A DNA stretch of 64,000 nucleotides from Bradyrhizobium sp. CB2312 (GCF_029714425.1 NZ_CP121668.1:3059501-3123500); one strand, 5' to 3'. Shown: positions 15,994 through 26,502, numbered from the stretch's first letter. Numbers and translations: made by a program. Notes: a model not told the origin generated them from the sequence alone.

Positions 15994-17733
15994 ATGAAAA
16001 CGTCCATGACCAGGAAGCAATGGTACCTGTCCGGCTTCGTCGCCTTCACGTGTCTTGTCTCGACCGCTGCAATTGCCGGCCCGATCGAGAGCTACGCGCC
16101 AGTCACCCAGCAGCGCCTGGAAAATCCGGAAGCCGGCAACTGGATGCTCTACCGCCGTACCTATGACGGCCAGGGCTACAGCCCGCTCGACCAGATCAAC
16201 ACCTCGAACGTCAAGAATCTCACGCCGGTCTGGACCTTTGCCACCGGTGTCGTCGAAGGCCACGAGGCGCCGCCGATCGTCAACAACGGCGTGATGTTCG
16301 TGGCAACCCCGATGGGACAGGTGATCGCGCTCAACGCGAAGACCGGCGACGAATATTGGCGCTACAAGCGGCAGCTTCCCGACGATCTGTTCCAGCTGCA
16401 CCCAACCAGCCGCGGCGTCGGCCTCTGGGAGGACAAGCTTTATCTTGCCACCACCGACGACCATGTCGTCGCGCTCGACGCCAAGACCGGCAAGGTGGTG
16501 TGGGACACCAAGGTGCAGGACTACAAGAAGGGCCAGTACATGACCCTGATGCCGCTGATCGTCGACGGCAAGGTCATCGTCGGCGGCTCCGGCGGCGAGT
16601 TCGGCGTGCGCGGCTATGTCGCCGCCTATGACGCCAAGGACGGCAAGGAGCTGTGGCGCACCTTCACCATTCCAGGCGAGGGCGAACCCGGCCACGACAC
16701 CTGGAAGGGCGACGACTGGAAGAACGGCGGCGGCTCGGCCTGGATGACCGGCAATTACGACAAGGACACCAAGACGATCTATTGGGGCGTCGGCAATGCC
16801 GCGCCGTGGCCCGGCGAGATGCATCCCGGCGACAATCTCTACACTTCGTCGGTGCTCGCGCTCGATCCGAGCAACGGCAAGATCAAGACCTATCATCAGT
16901 ACCACCAGAACGATTCCTGGGACTGGGACGAGGTCGAGGCGCCGATGCTGATCGACCTGCAACGTGACGGCCGCAGCATCAAGAGCCTGGTCCATCCGGG
17001 ACGCGATGCGATCTTCTGGGTGCTCGAGCGCGCGCCGACCAAGATCAACTACGTCGCTGGCTGGCCGTTCGTGGCAACCGACGTCTGGAAGGGCATCGAT
17101 GCGGAGACCGGCAAGCCGATCGTCGATCCCGACCACAAGCCGGTCATCGGCAAGCGCGTCGAGTTCTGTCCGTCGCTGTGGGGTGGCAAGGACTGGCCGT
17201 CGGCGGCTTACAGCCAGAAGACGGGTCTCGTCTATGTCCCCGCTAACGAGAATTTCTGCGGCGGCTTCACCGGCGAGAAGCTTCCGCTCAAGCCGGGTGA
17301 GCTCTGGCTCGGCACCAAGCCGGAGGACATCGGCCTAAAGGCGAAGCCCGGCGCCGATCATTTCGGCGAGCTCCAGGCCTGGGATCCCACCACGGGCAAG
17401 AAAGTCTGGCAGCATAACTTCCCGAAATCGCAGCTGTTCGGCTCGGTGACGGCAACCGCGGGTGATCTCGTCTTCGCCGGGGGCACCAACGACCGCAACT
17501 TCCGCGCCTTCAACGCCAAGACCGGCGAGCTCTTGTGGGAGCAGAAGACCAACTCCGGCATCATGGGCATGCCGGTATCCTATGAGGTCGACGGCACCCA
17601 ATACGTCGCGATCCAGTCCGGCTGGGGCGTCGACGCGCAGCGCATCCAGGATGCGCTCGCGACCAACAATATCGGCATCGAGTCCAACGTGCCGCAAGGC
17701 GGCGTGATCTGGGTGTTCGCGCTGAAGAAATAG
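15994..17733 (+). CDS. PQQ-dependent alcohol dehydrogenase, DxD lanthanide type
   Basis: Periplasmic quinoprotein of the methanol/ethanol family, 579 residues with a signal peptide ending IAG. It has the eight-bladed propeller repeats (for example ALDAKTGKVVW). Predicted metal ligands are E202 (GGEFGV), N268 (GNAAPW), catalytic D310 and the extra D312 in SWDWDEV; Asp two residues after the catalytic Asp marks lanthanide-dependent enzymes. The vicinal Cys-Cys pair of MxaF and XoxF is absent (LHPTSRG in that place). The start has GGGGAA 6 bases upstream. It is not XoxF proper; the alcohol substrate is unknown. The upstream Rieske gene is its likely partner. Confidence 0.9.
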   Translation: MKTSMTRKQWYLSGFVAFTCLVSTAAIAGPIESYAPVTQQRLENPEAGNWMLYRRTYDGQGYSPLDQINTSNVKNLTPVWTFATGVVEGHEAPPIVNNGVMFVATPMGQVIALNAKTGDEYWRYKRQLPDDLFQLHPTSRGVGLWEDKLYLATTDDHVVALDAKTGKVVWDTKVQDYKKGQYMTLMPLIVDGKVIVGGSGGEFGVRGYVAAYDAKDGKELWRTFTIPGEGEPGHDTWKGDDWKNGGGSAWMTGNYDKDTKTIYWGVGNAAPWPGEMHPGDNLYTSSVLALDPSNGKIKTYHQYHQNDSWDWDEVEAPMLIDLQRDGRSIKSLVHPGRDAIFWVLERAPTKINYVAGWPFVATDVWKGIDAETGKPIVDPDHKPVIGKRVEFCPSLWGGKDWPSAAYSQKTGLVYVPANENFCGGFTGEKLPLKPGELWLGTKPEDIGLKAKPGADHFGELQAWDPTTGKKVWQHNFPKSQLFGSVTATAGDLVFAGGTNDRNFRAFNAKTGELLWEQKTNSGIMGMPVSYEVDGTQYVAIQSGWGVDAQRIQDALATNNIGIESNVPQGGVIWVFALKK

Positions 17734-17777
17734 CTCCGCGGCGGATCGACGAAAGCGGAGCAGCAGGGGGGTGGAGA

Positions 17778-17809
17778 ATGCGGCGGACGGCAACGTCCGC
17801 CGCATTTTG
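17778..17809 (+). terminator. Rho-independent terminator after the first PQQ dehydrogenase
   Basis: ATGCGGCGGACG, loop GCAA, CGTCCGCCGCAT, then TTTTGC: a perfect 12-bp stem with a tetraloop and short T run, 45 bp after the stop. Confidence 0.8.
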
Positions 17810-17815
17810 CTTCTT

Positions 17816-17961
17816 CCTTCTCCCCTTGCGGGAGAAGGTGGCGCGAAGCGCCGGATGAGGGGTTCTCTCCACGCGCAAGACCATTCGTGAGGATGGAGAC
17901 CCCTCACCCAAGCAAGGTTGTATCTCCCAGCGTCGCGGCCCTCTCCCGCAAGGGGAGAGGG
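17816..17961. repeat. Palindromic intergenic repeat, family A copy 2
   Basis: Same architecture as 14341-14486: outer arms CTTCTCCCCTTGCGGGAGAA and CCTCTCCCGCAAGGGGAGAG, inner CGAAGCGCCGGATGAGGGGT. The centre differs in sequence, so the arms are the conserved part. Confidence 0.85.
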
Positions 17962-17987
17962 CACATCCATGCGCAGCCGTCAGATAA

Positions 17988-18248
17988 CTACTTCCCCTGC
18001 CTGTCCACCTTGTCCTTCTCCTTCTGGTTCATCTCCCGAACCTTCGGATCCGGGTTGTGCTGCCCGGTGGTCTGGGTGGTTGAAGGAAGCGGGGCGTTGG
18101 CGTTGGGAAGCGAGTTCTGGTCGGGCGCGGTGGGGCGGGTCGCCGTGGTCGGCGGCGTCGTGTTGCTCTGGGCGAACGCGCCCATCGTGGTCATGAAAAA
18201 GGCGCCCGACAGAAACGAGACTGCGAGCGCCTTTGGAATGTTGGTCAT
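17988..18248 (-). CDS. Small exported Pro/Thr/Asn-rich protein
   Basis: 86 residues. A signal peptide (ALAVSFLSGAFFMTTMGAFA/Q) precedes a low-complexity region rich in Thr, Pro and Asn and a charged tail (REMNQKEKDKVDRQGK). Similar small exported proteins are frequent in Bradyrhizobium, but no function is known. It stands alone between two repeat elements. Confidence 0.65.
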   Translation of the reverse strand: MTNIPKALAVSFLSGAFFMTTMGAFAQSNTTPPTTATRPTAPDQNSLPNANAPLPSTTQTTGQHNPDPKVREMNQKEKDKVDRQGK

Positions 18249-18304
18249 CGATCTGCTCCTGTCAGATCGATGGAAACGGCGCGAGGCCGCCTTGTGTTCC
18301 CCGC

Positions 18305-18427
18305 CTAAAGCGCGATGAGATCAGAATCATCATCGCGCTTTAGCTTGTTGTTTGCGCATCATCTCCGCGCAAACGCGTTCCGCGTTTGTCGCGAGGGAAA
18401 ACCGCTGCGCACTTTTCCGGATCATGC
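18305..18427. repeat. Bradyrhizobium-type intergenic repeat with hairpin
   Basis: Begins with an inverted repeat TAAAGCGCGATGA ... TCATCGCGCTTTA and continues with a stretch ending GCGCACTTTTCCGGATCATG. This block recurs widely in Bradyrhizobium genomes, from memory. It lies right after the iorB stop on the minus strand and may act at its 3' end. Confidence 0.7.
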
Positions 18428-18428
18428 T

Positions 18429-20741
18429 TCAGGTTTCGAGTTGCTTGCCGAGCGGAAGGTTGCGGATGCGCTTTCCGGTCGCGGCGAAGATCGCGTTCAT
18501 CATCGCCGGTGCGAACGGAGGAACGCCGGGCTCGCCGACGCCGCTCGGCGGCGTGTCGGGTCCGGGCGGAACGATGTAGACGTTGGTGACGATAGGAGAT
18601 TCATCCATCCGGATGACCTGGAAGTCATCAAAGTTCTTCTGCTCCACCTTGCCGTCCTTGAAGGTAACCTCGCCGTATTTGGCAAGACTCAACCCCATGA
18701 TCGCCGCGCCCTCGATCTGCGAGGCGATGCGCTCGGGATTGACATAGGTGCCGCAATCGATCGCGGTGTCGACCCGCGGCACCGTCAGCTTGCCCTTGTC
18801 GTCGACGGCCACCTCGACGATGCTCGCGATGTAGCTGACAAAGCTGCGGTGGACCGCGATGCCGAGGCCATGGCCCTTGGGCACCTTGCGGCCCCATTCA
18901 CCCTTCTCTGCAACCAGCTCGACCACCTTGCGCAGGCGCGCGGTGTCGATCGGATAGCTGTCGAAGGGCTCGCCATAGTTCCACAGGTCCTTCACCGCCG
19001 GCTTGACGATGCGCGGGCTGCCGATCAGCGCGAGCAGCGTCTCCTTCTGGTCGCGGCCGGTCGCAGCTGCGATCTCGCCGACCATCGACTGCACCGCGAA
19101 GGCACGCGGAATGTTCGAGACCGAGCGGAACCAGCCAATACGGGTGAACGCCGCAGCTTCCGGGTTCTCGCAGGTGATGTTGGCGATCTCGAACGGCATG
19201 TCGACGAGGCCCATGCCGAGTTCGAAGGGAGCCGCGTGGTTGGCGCCGGCGGCGAAGGTCGAGGCGATCGTCGGTGCCACGCTGCGATGGCGCCATGCGA
19301 TCACCTTGCCGCTCTTGTCGAGCCCCGCCTCGATGCGTTCCACCGAGACCGTGTGCAGGAAGTCGTGGTGAAGATCGTCCTCACGCGTCCATTGCACCTT
19401 CACGGGTGCGCCCAGTTCTTTCGAGAGGAGGGCAGCCTCGAGCGCAAAATCGCATTTCGACTTGCGGCCGAAACCGCCGCCGAGCAGCGTCACGTTGACG
19501 GTGACGTTGCCCTCGGGGATGCCGAGCGTCTTGGCGACATCTTCGCGGGTGCCGCCGGGGCTCTGCACCGGCGCCCAGATCTCCGCCTTGTCGCCCTTGA
19601 CGTCGGCGACCGCGACTGGCGGCTCCATGCTGACGTGCGCGAGGTGCGGCAGATAATATTCGCCGACGATGACCTTGTCCGCGCTCTTCAGCGCGGTGTC
19701 GGCATCACCCTCCTGGCGCACGACAAGGCCCGGCTTGCGGGCGGCCTCCTCGAGCTCCTTGCGATAGGCGACCGAGTCGTACTTGCCGTTGGCGCCGTCG
19801 TCCCAGGTCAGCTTCAGTGCGTCACGGCCCTTGATCGCCGCACCGGTGTTGCGCGCGATCACCGCGACGCCGCCAAGCGGCTGGAATTTCGACGGCCATG
19901 GCCAGCCCTGCACCTGCATCACCTTCTCGACGCCGGGGATCTTCAGCGCGCCGTCCGGCTCGAACTTGACCAGCTTGCCGCCCGTCACCGGCGGACGCGC
20001 GATCACGGCATATTTCATGCCGGGCAGGCGTACATCGGCGCCATATTGCGCTTTGCCGGTGGTGATGTCGTGGAGGTCGACGATGCCGACCTGGCCCTTG
20101 CCGAGATAGCGAAAGTCCTTGGGGTCCTTCAGCTTGAGGCCTTCGATGCTCGGCACCGATTCCTTGGCGGCGTCGGCCGCGAGCTCGCCGAAGCCGAGCT
20201 TGCGACCACTGGCGCTATGGACGACCTCGTGGTTGACGGCCTTGACCTCGGTCGCCGGCACGTTCCAGCGCTTGGCCGCGGCCTGCTCCAGCATGGTGCG
20301 AGCGGAGGCGCCGATCTGGCGCATCGGAATCAGGTAGTGCCGCGTGCTGCGCGAGCCGTCGGTGTCCTGGTTGCCGAACTTGACCTCGTCGCCATGGGCC
20401 TGCTGCACCTTCACCTTGGACCAGTCGGCTTCCATCTCCTCCGCCACGATCAGCGGCAGGCTGGTGCGAACACCGGTGCCCATCTCGGAGCGGTGAGCGA
20501 GGATAGTGACGATGCCGTCGGGTGCGACCGCGACGAAGACGCGCGGATCGACCACGACGCCATGCGGCATCTTGCCGGCGCCGGTCTCGTAGGCGAAGGC
20601 CTGGCGCGACATCACGGGTGCGGCGAGCACGAACCCGCCGGTGATGCCGAGCCCCTTCAGGATGCTGCGGCGCGAGACCTTCTCGACTTTGATGTGCTTT
20701 TCGAAGCCACGGAGCTTGCCGGGATTGTCGATGAAATTCAT
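18429..20741 (-). CDS. iorB: Isoquinoline 1-oxidoreductase-like molybdopterin subunit (IorB/aldehyde oxidase large subunit)
   Basis: Large molybdenum-cofactor subunit of a xanthine-oxidase-family enzyme, 770 residues. A twin-arginine segment [14 protein letters not shown] near residue 23 indicates Tat export, typical of IorB-type enzymes. Motifs include [42 protein letters not shown] (cofactor binding), and a C-terminal [18 protein letters not shown] with the catalytic Glu. With IorA it would hydroxylate a heterocycle or oxidise an aldehyde in the periplasm. Lying between PQQ alcohol dehydrogenases, an aldehyde-oxidising role is plausible but inferred. No cytochrome subunit is adjacent. Confidence 0.87.
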   Translation of the reverse strand: MNFIDNPGKLRGFEKHIKVEKVSRRSILKGLGITGGFVLAAPVMSRQAFAYETGAGKMPHGVVVDPRVFVAVAPDGIVTILAHRSEMGTGVRTSLPLIVAEEMEADWSKVKVQQAHGDEVKFGNQDTDGSRSTRHYLIPMRQIGASARTMLEQAAAKRWNVPATEVKAVNHEVVHSASGRKLGFGELAADAAKESVPSIEGLKLKDPKDFRYLGKGQVGIVDLHDITTGKAQYGADVRLPGMKYAVIARPPVTGGKLVKFEPDGALKIPGVEKVMQVQGWPWPSKFQPLGGVAVIARNTGAAIKGRDALKLTWDDGANGKYDSVAYRKELEEAARKPGLVVRQEGDADTALKSADKVIVGEYYLPHLAHVSMEPPVAVADVKGDKAEIWAPVQSPGGTREDVAKTLGIPEGNVTVNVTLLGGGFGRKSKCDFALEAALLSKELGAPVKVQWTREDDLHHDFLHTVSVERIEAGLDKSGKVIAWRHRSVAPTIASTFAAGANHAAPFELGMGLVDMPFEIANITCENPEAAAFTRIGWFRSVSNIPRAFAVQSMVGEIAAATGRDQKETLLALIGSPRIVKPAVKDLWNYGEPFDSYPIDTARLRKVVELVAEKGEWGRKVPKGHGLGIAVHRSFVSYIASIVEVAVDDKGKLTVPRVDTAIDCGTYVNPERIASQIEGAAIMGLSLAKYGEVTFKDGKVEQKNFDDFQVIRMDESPIVTNVYIVPPGPDTPPSGVGEPGVPPFAPAMMNAIFAATGKRIRNLPLGKQLET

Positions 20742-20742
20742 G

Positions 20743-21195
20743 TCACACTCCCGTCGATGCGAGGTGGACGGCGTTCTCGATGCGCTGGTAACAGCCGCAG
20801 CGGCAGATGTTGCCGGCCATCGCCTCGCGGATCTGGTCGTGCGACGGCTTGGGGTTGTCCATCAACAGCGCCGCGGCCTGCATGATCTGGCCGGCCTGGC
20901 AGAAGCCGCATTGGGGCACGTTGACCTGGCGCCAGGCCTTCTGCACCGGGTGGTCGCCGTTCGGATGCAGTCCCTCGATCGTGGTGACTTCGCGTCCGGC
21001 GACGTCGTTGATCGACGTGATGCAGGAGCGCACGGCTTCCTTGTCGACGATGACAGTGCAGGCGCCGCAAAGGGCTTGGCCGCAGCCGTACTTGGTGCCG
21101 GTGAGCCCGGCCTCGTCGCGCAGGAACCAGAGTAGCGGGAGATCCGGGTCGCCGTCCCAGCTCTGTTCCTGGCCGTTGATCTTCACCTTGATCAT
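20743..21195 (-). CDS. iorA: [2Fe-2S] subunit of IorAB-type oxidoreductase
   Basis: Small electron-transfer subunit, 150 residues, normal length. N-terminal plant-type ferredoxin cluster: C38, C43, C46 ([13 protein letters not shown]) and C58. C-terminal helical cluster: C96, C99 (PQCGFC) and C131, C133 (NICRCGC). The stop lies one base before the iorB ATG, so the two are a tight operon with iorA first. There is no signal peptide; co-export with IorB through its Tat signal is the usual model. Confidence 0.9.
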   Translation of the reverse strand: MIKVKINGQEQSWDGDPDLPLLWFLRDEAGLTGTKYGCGQALCGACTVIVDKEAVRSCITSINDVAGREVTTIEGLHPNGDHPVQKAWRQVNVPQCGFCQAGQIMQAAALLMDNPKPSHDQIREAMAGNICRCGCYQRIENAVHLASTGV

Positions 21196-21540
21196 GATCG
21201 TCCCTCGCTCTTCATAAGCATGTCGAATTCAAATGCGCCGATTTGGATCGGCAGTGGCTCGTGCGTCGTATCGCCAAATATCTGCCGTCGTTCCGCGCGG
21301 GCAAATCCCGGAGGGAGGCAGGAACGCCAATGGCGATGTCTGGATGTGCTCGATACCTCCCGTCTTGTTCTTAATTGATTGAACTTCGCGCGGCATCGTG
21401 ACGGCTCGACCGTAGCAGAGATCGCGCCGACCCGGCGTTCACAGCCGAGTGTTCTCACCGGGAAAAGATTGCATCGATGGTTTGTCAAAAGCAGGGCGCG
21501 ACATCGCGCCGCGCGCCTTCCAAGCGGACGCACAAAAAAG

Positions 21541-21575
21541 GCTTCGTCCGCGAGAAAAGACTGCACGGACGAAGC
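21541..21575 (-). terminator. Probable terminator of the xoxF-xoxG-frmA-gfa transcript
   Basis: 10-bp stem GCTTCGTCCG/CGGACGAAGC with a 15-base loop, followed on the minus strand by C and six T. It faces the gfa operon from about 240 bp downstream. Confidence 0.6.
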
Positions 21576-21742
21576 AGGATGCCTCAGTCGAGGGAGGGAG
21601 AAACGCAGGCACCGCGGACTTCAATCAGGAAGCAGGCGGCACTGCGCAGTCATTCAGAGACCAGGACTGAGGAGCCAATGGCCCTCACGCATACGCGCCG
21701 TACGGAGGCGGCGGGGCACGCCGCGATCGTTCCGAGGCCGGA

Positions 21743-21787
21743 CCCGTCCGGCTCACCGGCGTTGGTCGACGCCGGTGAGCGGACGGG
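21743..21787 (-). terminator. Strong hairpin just after gfa
   Basis: A long stem (CCCGTCC with GGACGGG, then GCTCACCGGCG with CGCCGGTGAGC, one bulged base) and a small loop, 25 bp past the gfa stop. There is no T run, so it may stabilise the mRNA end more than terminate. Confidence 0.5.
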
Positions 21788-21812
21788 CAGGGCTGTGTTC
21801 AGGCGGCCTCGC

Positions 21813-22376
21813 TCAGGCCGCTTTGGCCTTGGCCACGTGGGTCGCGATCGCGTCCATCAGTGCCGGCGACAGGCAGTCATAGGGCTCGAGCCCGATTTCC
21901 TTCAGCCGCGCGCGGATGCCCGCCATCTGCTCCGGCTTCACGCCCGATTCGATCACGGAGGAGACGAAGGCGGCGAATTGCGGCGCCTGCGAGCCCTGCT
22001 CCTGGAACAGCTCGGGATGGATGAAGTCGAGGCCGTAGAACGGGTGGTTCTTGTTCTCGATGCGGCCGTACATGTGCGTGCCGCAGGCCTTGCAGGCATG
22101 GCGCTGGATCACCGCGGACTCATCGACGATCTGGAGCTTGTCGCCGTTTTCGAGCACGCTGACGTTCTGGCGCGGCACCACGGCGACGACCGAGAAGGTT
22201 GCGCCCTGGGGCTTCCAGCACTTGGTGCAGCCGCAGGCGTGGTTGTGGGCGACGTCGCCCTTCACCGCGACCTTGACCGGGTGGTCCTTGCATTTGCAGA
22301 CCAGCGTGCCGCCGGCAAAGCTGCCGCTGCCCTGTTTGACGCCGTTATCGATCGAGGGATGGAGTGCAACAGTCAT
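21813..22376 (-). CDS. gfa: S-(hydroxymethyl)glutathione synthase (glutathione-dependent formaldehyde-activating enzyme)
   Basis: Gfa promotes the condensation of formaldehyde with glutathione, 187 residues, normal length. The zinc-binding cysteines are visible: CKC near 27-29, ACGCTKC near 48-54, and [10 protein letters not shown] near 96. It is the last gene of the xoxF operon, 33 bp after frmA, and supplies its substrate. Together they remove the formaldehyde made by XoxF. Confidence 0.95.
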   Translation of the reverse strand: MTVALHPSIDNGVKQGSGSFAGGTLVCKCKDHPVKVAVKGDVAHNHACGCTKCWKPQGATFSVVAVVPRQNVSVLENGDKLQIVDESAVIQRHACKACGTHMYGRIENKNHPFYGLDFIHPELFQEQGSQAPQFAAFVSSVIESGVKPEQMAGIRARLKEIGLEPYDCLSPALMDAIATHVAKAKAA

Positions 22377-22409
22377 GGGTCGATCCTCCTTGGGTGCGAT
22401 GCCTGTGGG

Positions 22410-23519
22410 CTAGTACACGACGACGGAACGGATGGATTTGCCCTCGTGCATGAGGTCAAAGCCCTTGTTGATCTCTTCGAGCTTGAGTACGTGGGTGATC
22501 ATCGGATCGATCTGGATCTTTCCGTTCATGTACCAGTCGACGATCTTCGGCACGTCGGTGCGGCCGCGCGCGCCGCCGAAGGCGGTGCCGCGCCAGTTGC
22601 GCCCGGTGACGAGCTGGAACGGGCGGGTGGCGATCTCCTTGCCGGCTTCGGCGACGCCGATGATGATCGAGGTGCCCCAGCCGCGATGGCAGGCTTCCAG
22701 CGCCTGGCGCATCACGGTGGTGTTGCCGGTGCAGTCGAAGGTGTAGTCGGCGCCGCCGTCGGTGAGGCCGACGAGATGTTGGACGATGTCGCCCGTGACC
22801 TTCTTCGGGTTGACGAAGTGGGTCATGCCGAACCGCTTGCCCCAATCTTCCTTGGAATCGTTGACGTCGACGCCGATGATCTTGTCGGCGCCGGCCATCT
22901 TGGCGCCCTGGATCACGTTGAGGCCGATGCCGCCGAGACCGAACACGACGACGTTGGAGCCCGGCTCGACCTTGGCGGTGTTGACGACGGCGCCGACGCC
23001 GGTGGTGACGCCGCAGCCGATGTAGCAGCTCTTGTCGAAGGGCGCGTCCTCGCGGATTTTGGCGACCGCGATCTCCGGCAGCACGGTGAAGTTCGAGAAG
23101 GTCGAGCAGCCCATGTAGTGATAGATCGGCTTGCCCTTGTAGGAGAAGCGGCTGGTGCCGTCGGGCATCACGCCCTTGCCTTGCGTCGCGCGGATCGCGG
23201 TGCAGAGATTGGTCTTCTGGCTCAGGCAGCTTTTGCACTGCCGGCATTCCGGCGTGTAGAGCGGAATGATATGGTCGCCCGGCTTCACCGAGCTCACGCC
23301 GGGGCCGATCTCGCGGATGATGCCGGCGCCTTCATGCCCCAGGATCGATGGGAAGATTCCCTCGCTGTCGAAGCCGTCGAGCGTGTAGGCGTCGGTGTGG
23401 CAGATGCCCGTCGCCTTGATCTCGACCAGGACCTCGCCGGCCTTGGGTCCTTCCAGATCGACTTCGACGATCTCGAGCGGCTTCTTGGCTTCGAAAGCGA
23501 CGGCGGCACGTGTCTTCAT
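22410..23519 (-). CDS. frmA: S-(hydroxymethyl)glutathione dehydrogenase / class III alcohol dehydrogenase
   Basis: Zinc enzyme that oxidises S-hydroxymethylglutathione to S-formylglutathione with NAD, 369 residues. Catalytic zinc site [12 protein letters not shown] and [12 protein letters not shown], structural zinc cysteines in [28 protein letters not shown], and the NAD-binding [20 protein letters not shown] are all intact. It lies 60 bp after xoxG in the operon. The name flhA is used for the same enzyme in Paracoccus. The formyl-glutathione hydrolase that should follow is not in the window. Confidence 0.95.
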   Translation of the reverse strand: MKTRAAVAFEAKKPLEIVEVDLEGPKAGEVLVEIKATGICHTDAYTLDGFDSEGIFPSILGHEGAGIIREIGPGVSSVKPGDHIIPLYTPECRQCKSCLSQKTNLCTAIRATQGKGVMPDGTSRFSYKGKPIYHYMGCSTFSNFTVLPEIAVAKIREDAPFDKSCYIGCGVTTGVGAVVNTAKVEPGSNVVVFGLGGIGLNVIQGAKMAGADKIIGVDVNDSKEDWGKRFGMTHFVNPKKVTGDIVQHLVGLTDGGADYTFDCTGNTTVMRQALEACHRGWGTSIIIGVAEAGKEIATRPFQLVTGRNWRGTAFGGARGRTDVPKIVDWYMNGKIQIDPMITHVLKLEEINKGFDLMHEGKSIRSVVVY

Positions 23520-23579
23520 CGGTAGCTCCTCAAATTCTCAGCAGACGCCAGGACGTAGTCTTGGCAGTCTCCGTAACGT

Positions 23580-24101
23580 TCATTTCTTGCCCATGCAGGC
23601 GTCTTCAGCCTTGGTGTAGGCCTCGTTCTTCTCTTCCTTCTTGGAAGGACGCTGCCGGCCCCAGGCTTCGGTCGAGCGGGCGCGGAGATAGACGTAGAGA
23701 TCGTCCATGTAGCAGGCGACATTCGGGTTGTCCCCGAACGCCGGCATGACGTTCTCCTGCGCGGTCGAGATGTTCTTGCGGCCGGAGGCGACCACGCCGA
23801 GGAAGTCGCCGTAGCTCATGGTCTTGACGGAATCCTTCAGCGCCGGTGCGTAAGTGGATCCCATGCCGTCGGGGCCATGGCAGACGTGGCAATCGGAGTG
23901 ATAACGGCGGTAGCCGGAATAGGTGAACCAGTCCACGGTGCCGTCGGCCGAAATCTTGTAGGTCGGATTGCCTTCCTTATCGAGCCACTTGCCGTCGTCT
24001 TCCTTCTTCACGGCGGTCGGGTCGCCCGGACCGTCCGCGATCGCAATTCCTCCCGACCCAACGAAGATCATCGCAGCAATGACAAAGCAGATTTTACGCA
24101 A
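23580..24101 (-). CDS. xoxG: c-type cytochrome of the methanol-metabolism family, XoxG-like
   Basis: Periplasmic electron acceptor of XoxF, 173 residues if it starts at TTG 24101, which has GAGGAA 7 bases upstream and gives a clean signal peptide (MRKICFVIAAMIFVG...IAIA). An ATG at 24158 would add an Arg-rich leader without a binding site. The heme motif is C71-H-V-C74-H75 and M119 (NVMPAFG) is the probable sixth ligand; two more Cys (130 and near the end) fit the four-Cys methanol-related cytochromes. It lies between xoxF and frmA. Confidence 0.9.
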   Translation of the reverse strand: MRKICFVIAAMIFVGSGGIAIADGPGDPTAVKKEDDGKWLDKEGNPTYKISADGTVDWFTYSGYRRYHSDCHVCHGPDGMGSTYAPALKDSVKTMSYGDFLGVVASGRKNISTAQENVMPAFGDNPNVACYMDDLYVYLRARSTEAWGRQRPSKKEEKNEAYTKAEDACMGKK

Positions 24102-24181
24102 GAGATTGTTCCTCGGAAGGCGTTCGGTGGAGACGAACCGGCGCGTGGAGCGATCCACGCGCCGGAGCGATGCTGAGGGGC

Positions 24182-25987
24182 CTAGTTGGGCAGCGAGAAC
24201 ACGGTCAGCGTGCCGCCGAGAGCCGTGTAGTTGCTGAGCGCCGCGTAGCCGCCGACTGCGCCGAGACCTGCGGTCGGATCGGTCAGACCGGCTGCCAGAC
24301 CGATGCCGGCCCAGCCGCCGACGCCCGAGAGCACTGCGACATACTGCTTGCCGCCGTTCTCATAGGTGGTGACGTTGCCGATGATGCCCGACGGAGTCTT
24401 GAACTTGTAGAGCTCCTTGCCGGACTTGGCGTCGACCGCCTTCAGGTAGCCTTCGAGCGTGCCGTAGAACACCACGCCGCCGGCGGTTGCGAGCGCACCC
24501 GACCAGACCGAGAACTGCTCCTTGTTCGACCAGACGATCTTGCCGGTCTTGCCGTCCCAGGCGATGAAGTTGCCCATGTGGCTTTCACCCTGCGGCGGAT
24601 ACATCGAGAGCGTCGCACCCACATAGGGCTGGCCCGCGGTGTAGCTCACCTTGAACGGCTCGTAGTCCATGCAGACGTGGTTGGTCGGGACGTAGAACAG
24701 CTGCGTGTCCGGCGAGTAGGCTGCCGGCTGCTCGTCCTTGGTGCCGAGCGCGGCCGGGCAGATGCCCTTCACGTTGTGGTCCTCGCCCGCCTTGTCGGTC
24801 GAAGCTGCGTCGAGCACCTTCGGACGGCCATAGGTCGCCGAGTTCTTGTCCATGTCGACGCCGGAGGTCCAGTTCACCTTCGGATCGTACTTTTCGGCGA
24901 CCAACAGTTCGCCGCTCTCACGATCCATGGTGTAGGCGAGACCGTTGCGGTCGAAATGGGTCAAGAGCTTGCGCGCCTGGCCGTTGATCTGCTGATCCGA
25001 GAGGATCATCTCGTTGACGCCGTCATAGTCCCACTCGTCGTGGGGCGTCATCTGATAGACCCACTTGGCCATGCCGGTGTCGGCGTCGCGCGCGAAGATG
25101 GTCATCGACCACTTGTTGTCGCCCGGACGCTGCTTCGGATTCCAGGTCGAGGGATTGCCCGACCCGTAATAGACGAGGTTCAAAGCGGGATCGTAGGACA
25201 TCCAGCCCCAGGTGCAGCCGCCGCCGATCTTCCACTGATCGCCTTGCCAGGTCTTCAGCGAGGAGTCGGCTCCGACCGGCTTGCCGAGCGACGTCGTCTT
25301 GGCCGGATCGACCTTGATCTGGTCATCCGGGCCTTCGGAGAAGGCACGCCAGACCTGCTTGCCGCTCTTGAGATCGTAAGCGGTGACGTGGCACTGCACG
25401 CCGAATTCGCCGCCGGAGATGCCGACCAGGACCTTGTCCTTGACGACTAGCGCCGCCGACGTGCCGGTCTCGCCCTTCGCCGGATTGCCGTTCGTCGCCG
25501 ACCAGGCCACCTGGCCGGTCTTGGCGTCGAGCGCGACGAGGTTGGTGTCGGCCTGATGCAGGATGATCTTGCCGTCGCCGTAGGACAGGCCGCGGTTAAC
25601 CGTGTCGCAGCACATCACCGGGATGACGTTCGGATCCTGCTTCGGCTCGTACTTCCAGATGATCTTGTTCTCGTTGGAAAGGTCAATGGCGTAGACCTTG
25701 TTCGGGAACGGTGTGTGGACGTACATGACGTTGCCGACGATCAGCGGGCCACCTTCATGGCCGCGCAGCACGCCGGTGGAGAAGGTCCAGGCGACCTGGA
25801 GCTTGCCCACGTTTTGTGCGTTGATCTGGTTCAGCTTGGAATAGCGGGTATTGGCGTAGTCGCCCGCCGGCATCACCCAGTCTTTCGGGTTCTGCGACAT
25901 CTTGATCAGCTCATCATTGGCTGAGGCGCTGCCGACGGCGAGAGCCGCCGCGGAGCCAAGATAGGTCGCCAGTAGCACCTTGCGCAT
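24182..25987 (-). CDS. xoxF: Lanthanide-dependent methanol dehydrogenase XoxF
   Basis: Periplasmic PQQ methanol dehydrogenase, 601 residues, oxidising methanol to formaldehyde (or further). ATG 25987 has GGAGGAATAACT directly upstream and gives a signal peptide ending SASA. Key residues by position: vicinal Cys126-Cys127 (MCCDTVNRG), metal ligands E194 (GGEFGV) and N278 (GNPSTW), catalytic D320 and the lanthanide-specific D322 in EWDYDGVNE. The sequence is of the XoxF5 type. It heads the operon xoxF-xoxG-frmA-gfa. Bradyrhizobium XoxF enzymes are known to need light lanthanides. Confidence 0.96.
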   Translation of the reverse strand: MRKVLLATYLGSAAALAVGSASANDELIKMSQNPKDWVMPAGDYANTRYSKLNQINAQNVGKLQVAWTFSTGVLRGHEGGPLIVGNVMYVHTPFPNKVYAIDLSNENKIIWKYEPKQDPNVIPVMCCDTVNRGLSYGDGKIILHQADTNLVALDAKTGQVAWSATNGNPAKGETGTSAALVVKDKVLVGISGGEFGVQCHVTAYDLKSGKQVWRAFSEGPDDQIKVDPAKTTSLGKPVGADSSLKTWQGDQWKIGGGCTWGWMSYDPALNLVYYGSGNPSTWNPKQRPGDNKWSMTIFARDADTGMAKWVYQMTPHDEWDYDGVNEMILSDQQINGQARKLLTHFDRNGLAYTMDRESGELLVAEKYDPKVNWTSGVDMDKNSATYGRPKVLDAASTDKAGEDHNVKGICPAALGTKDEQPAAYSPDTQLFYVPTNHVCMDYEPFKVSYTAGQPYVGATLSMYPPQGESHMGNFIAWDGKTGKIVWSNKEQFSVWSGALATAGGVVFYGTLEGYLKAVDAKSGKELYKFKTPSGIIGNVTTYENGGKQYVAVLSGVGGWAGIGLAAGLTDPTAGLGAVGGYAALSNYTALGGTLTVFSLPN

Positions 25988-26502
25988 AGTTATTCCTCCG
26001 TTGGTCTCGTTTATTGTTTCCGAAGCATTGATCAATCACCGGGCTTCTCGTCCGGCGTCTGCTCGTGCAGGGCGGTCACGATTGGGACCAGAAACGATGC
26101 TGTGCTGTTTCCTCCTCCTGGATGAGAGCCACGGGTCCACCGTGCAGGAGCGGCCCGTTCTTGTTGTTCCTGACGCAATCCCTAACGGCTTCATCATAGG
26201 GAAACTTGCCCAAGAGAGAAGGCGGTTTGCTTGACAGCGCACGGAGGCGAAGATTTTGATTTTGCAGTAGCGAATTCAGCGGCTTCCGCGCGGCTTCTGG
26301 AGCGCCGTCAGCACTCAGGTTCCCCTTGACGGCGGTGCAACTAAGGCGGAGGATTAACCCTCAAGGGTGGCAATGGAGCGATGGCGCTCGCTGCAAAAGA
26401 CCGCTCAAATTCGAGGTAAACGTCACGCAATCACGGCTGAGGGCTCCGGCACGCCGGTCGCGATTCGCGTCGAATCTCCGGATCAAACCAGTGGCTGGAT
26501 TA
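25988..26502. promoter_or_regulatory. Divergent control region between xoxF and the AraC regulator
   Basis: 515 bp with no gene I can support. It must hold the promoters of xoxF (minus) and of the araC-type gene (plus). The only fixed element is the xoxF ribosome binding site GGAGGAATAA at about 25991-26000. A TTGACA at 26232 lacks a convincing -10 partner. Confidence 0.5.

Larger units (their letters stand above)
21196..21812. other. 617-bp intergenic region with two hairpins
   Basis: I see no supported gene. Two hairpins are present. At 21541-21575, GCTTCGTCCG/CGGACGAAGC is followed on the minus strand by a run of six T, a good terminator for transcripts from the gfa side. At 21743-21787, arms with GCTCACCGGCG and CGCCGGTGAGC extended by CCCGTCC/GGACGGG lie 25 bp after the gfa stop. 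The promoter for iorAB should lie close to 21200-21300 but I cannot point to it. Confidence 0.6.

Noticed and set aside
18315..20885. Plus-strand frame of 856 codons opposite iorB
   Set aside because: Mirror frame of the iorB codons; no domain, and it starts inside an intergenic repeat.
21477..23525. Long plus-strand frame of 682 codons opposite gfa and frmA
   Set aside because: It is antisense to two well-identified genes, rich in Arg/Asp/His/Val as expected for a mirror frame of GC-rich DNA, and has no recognisable domain.
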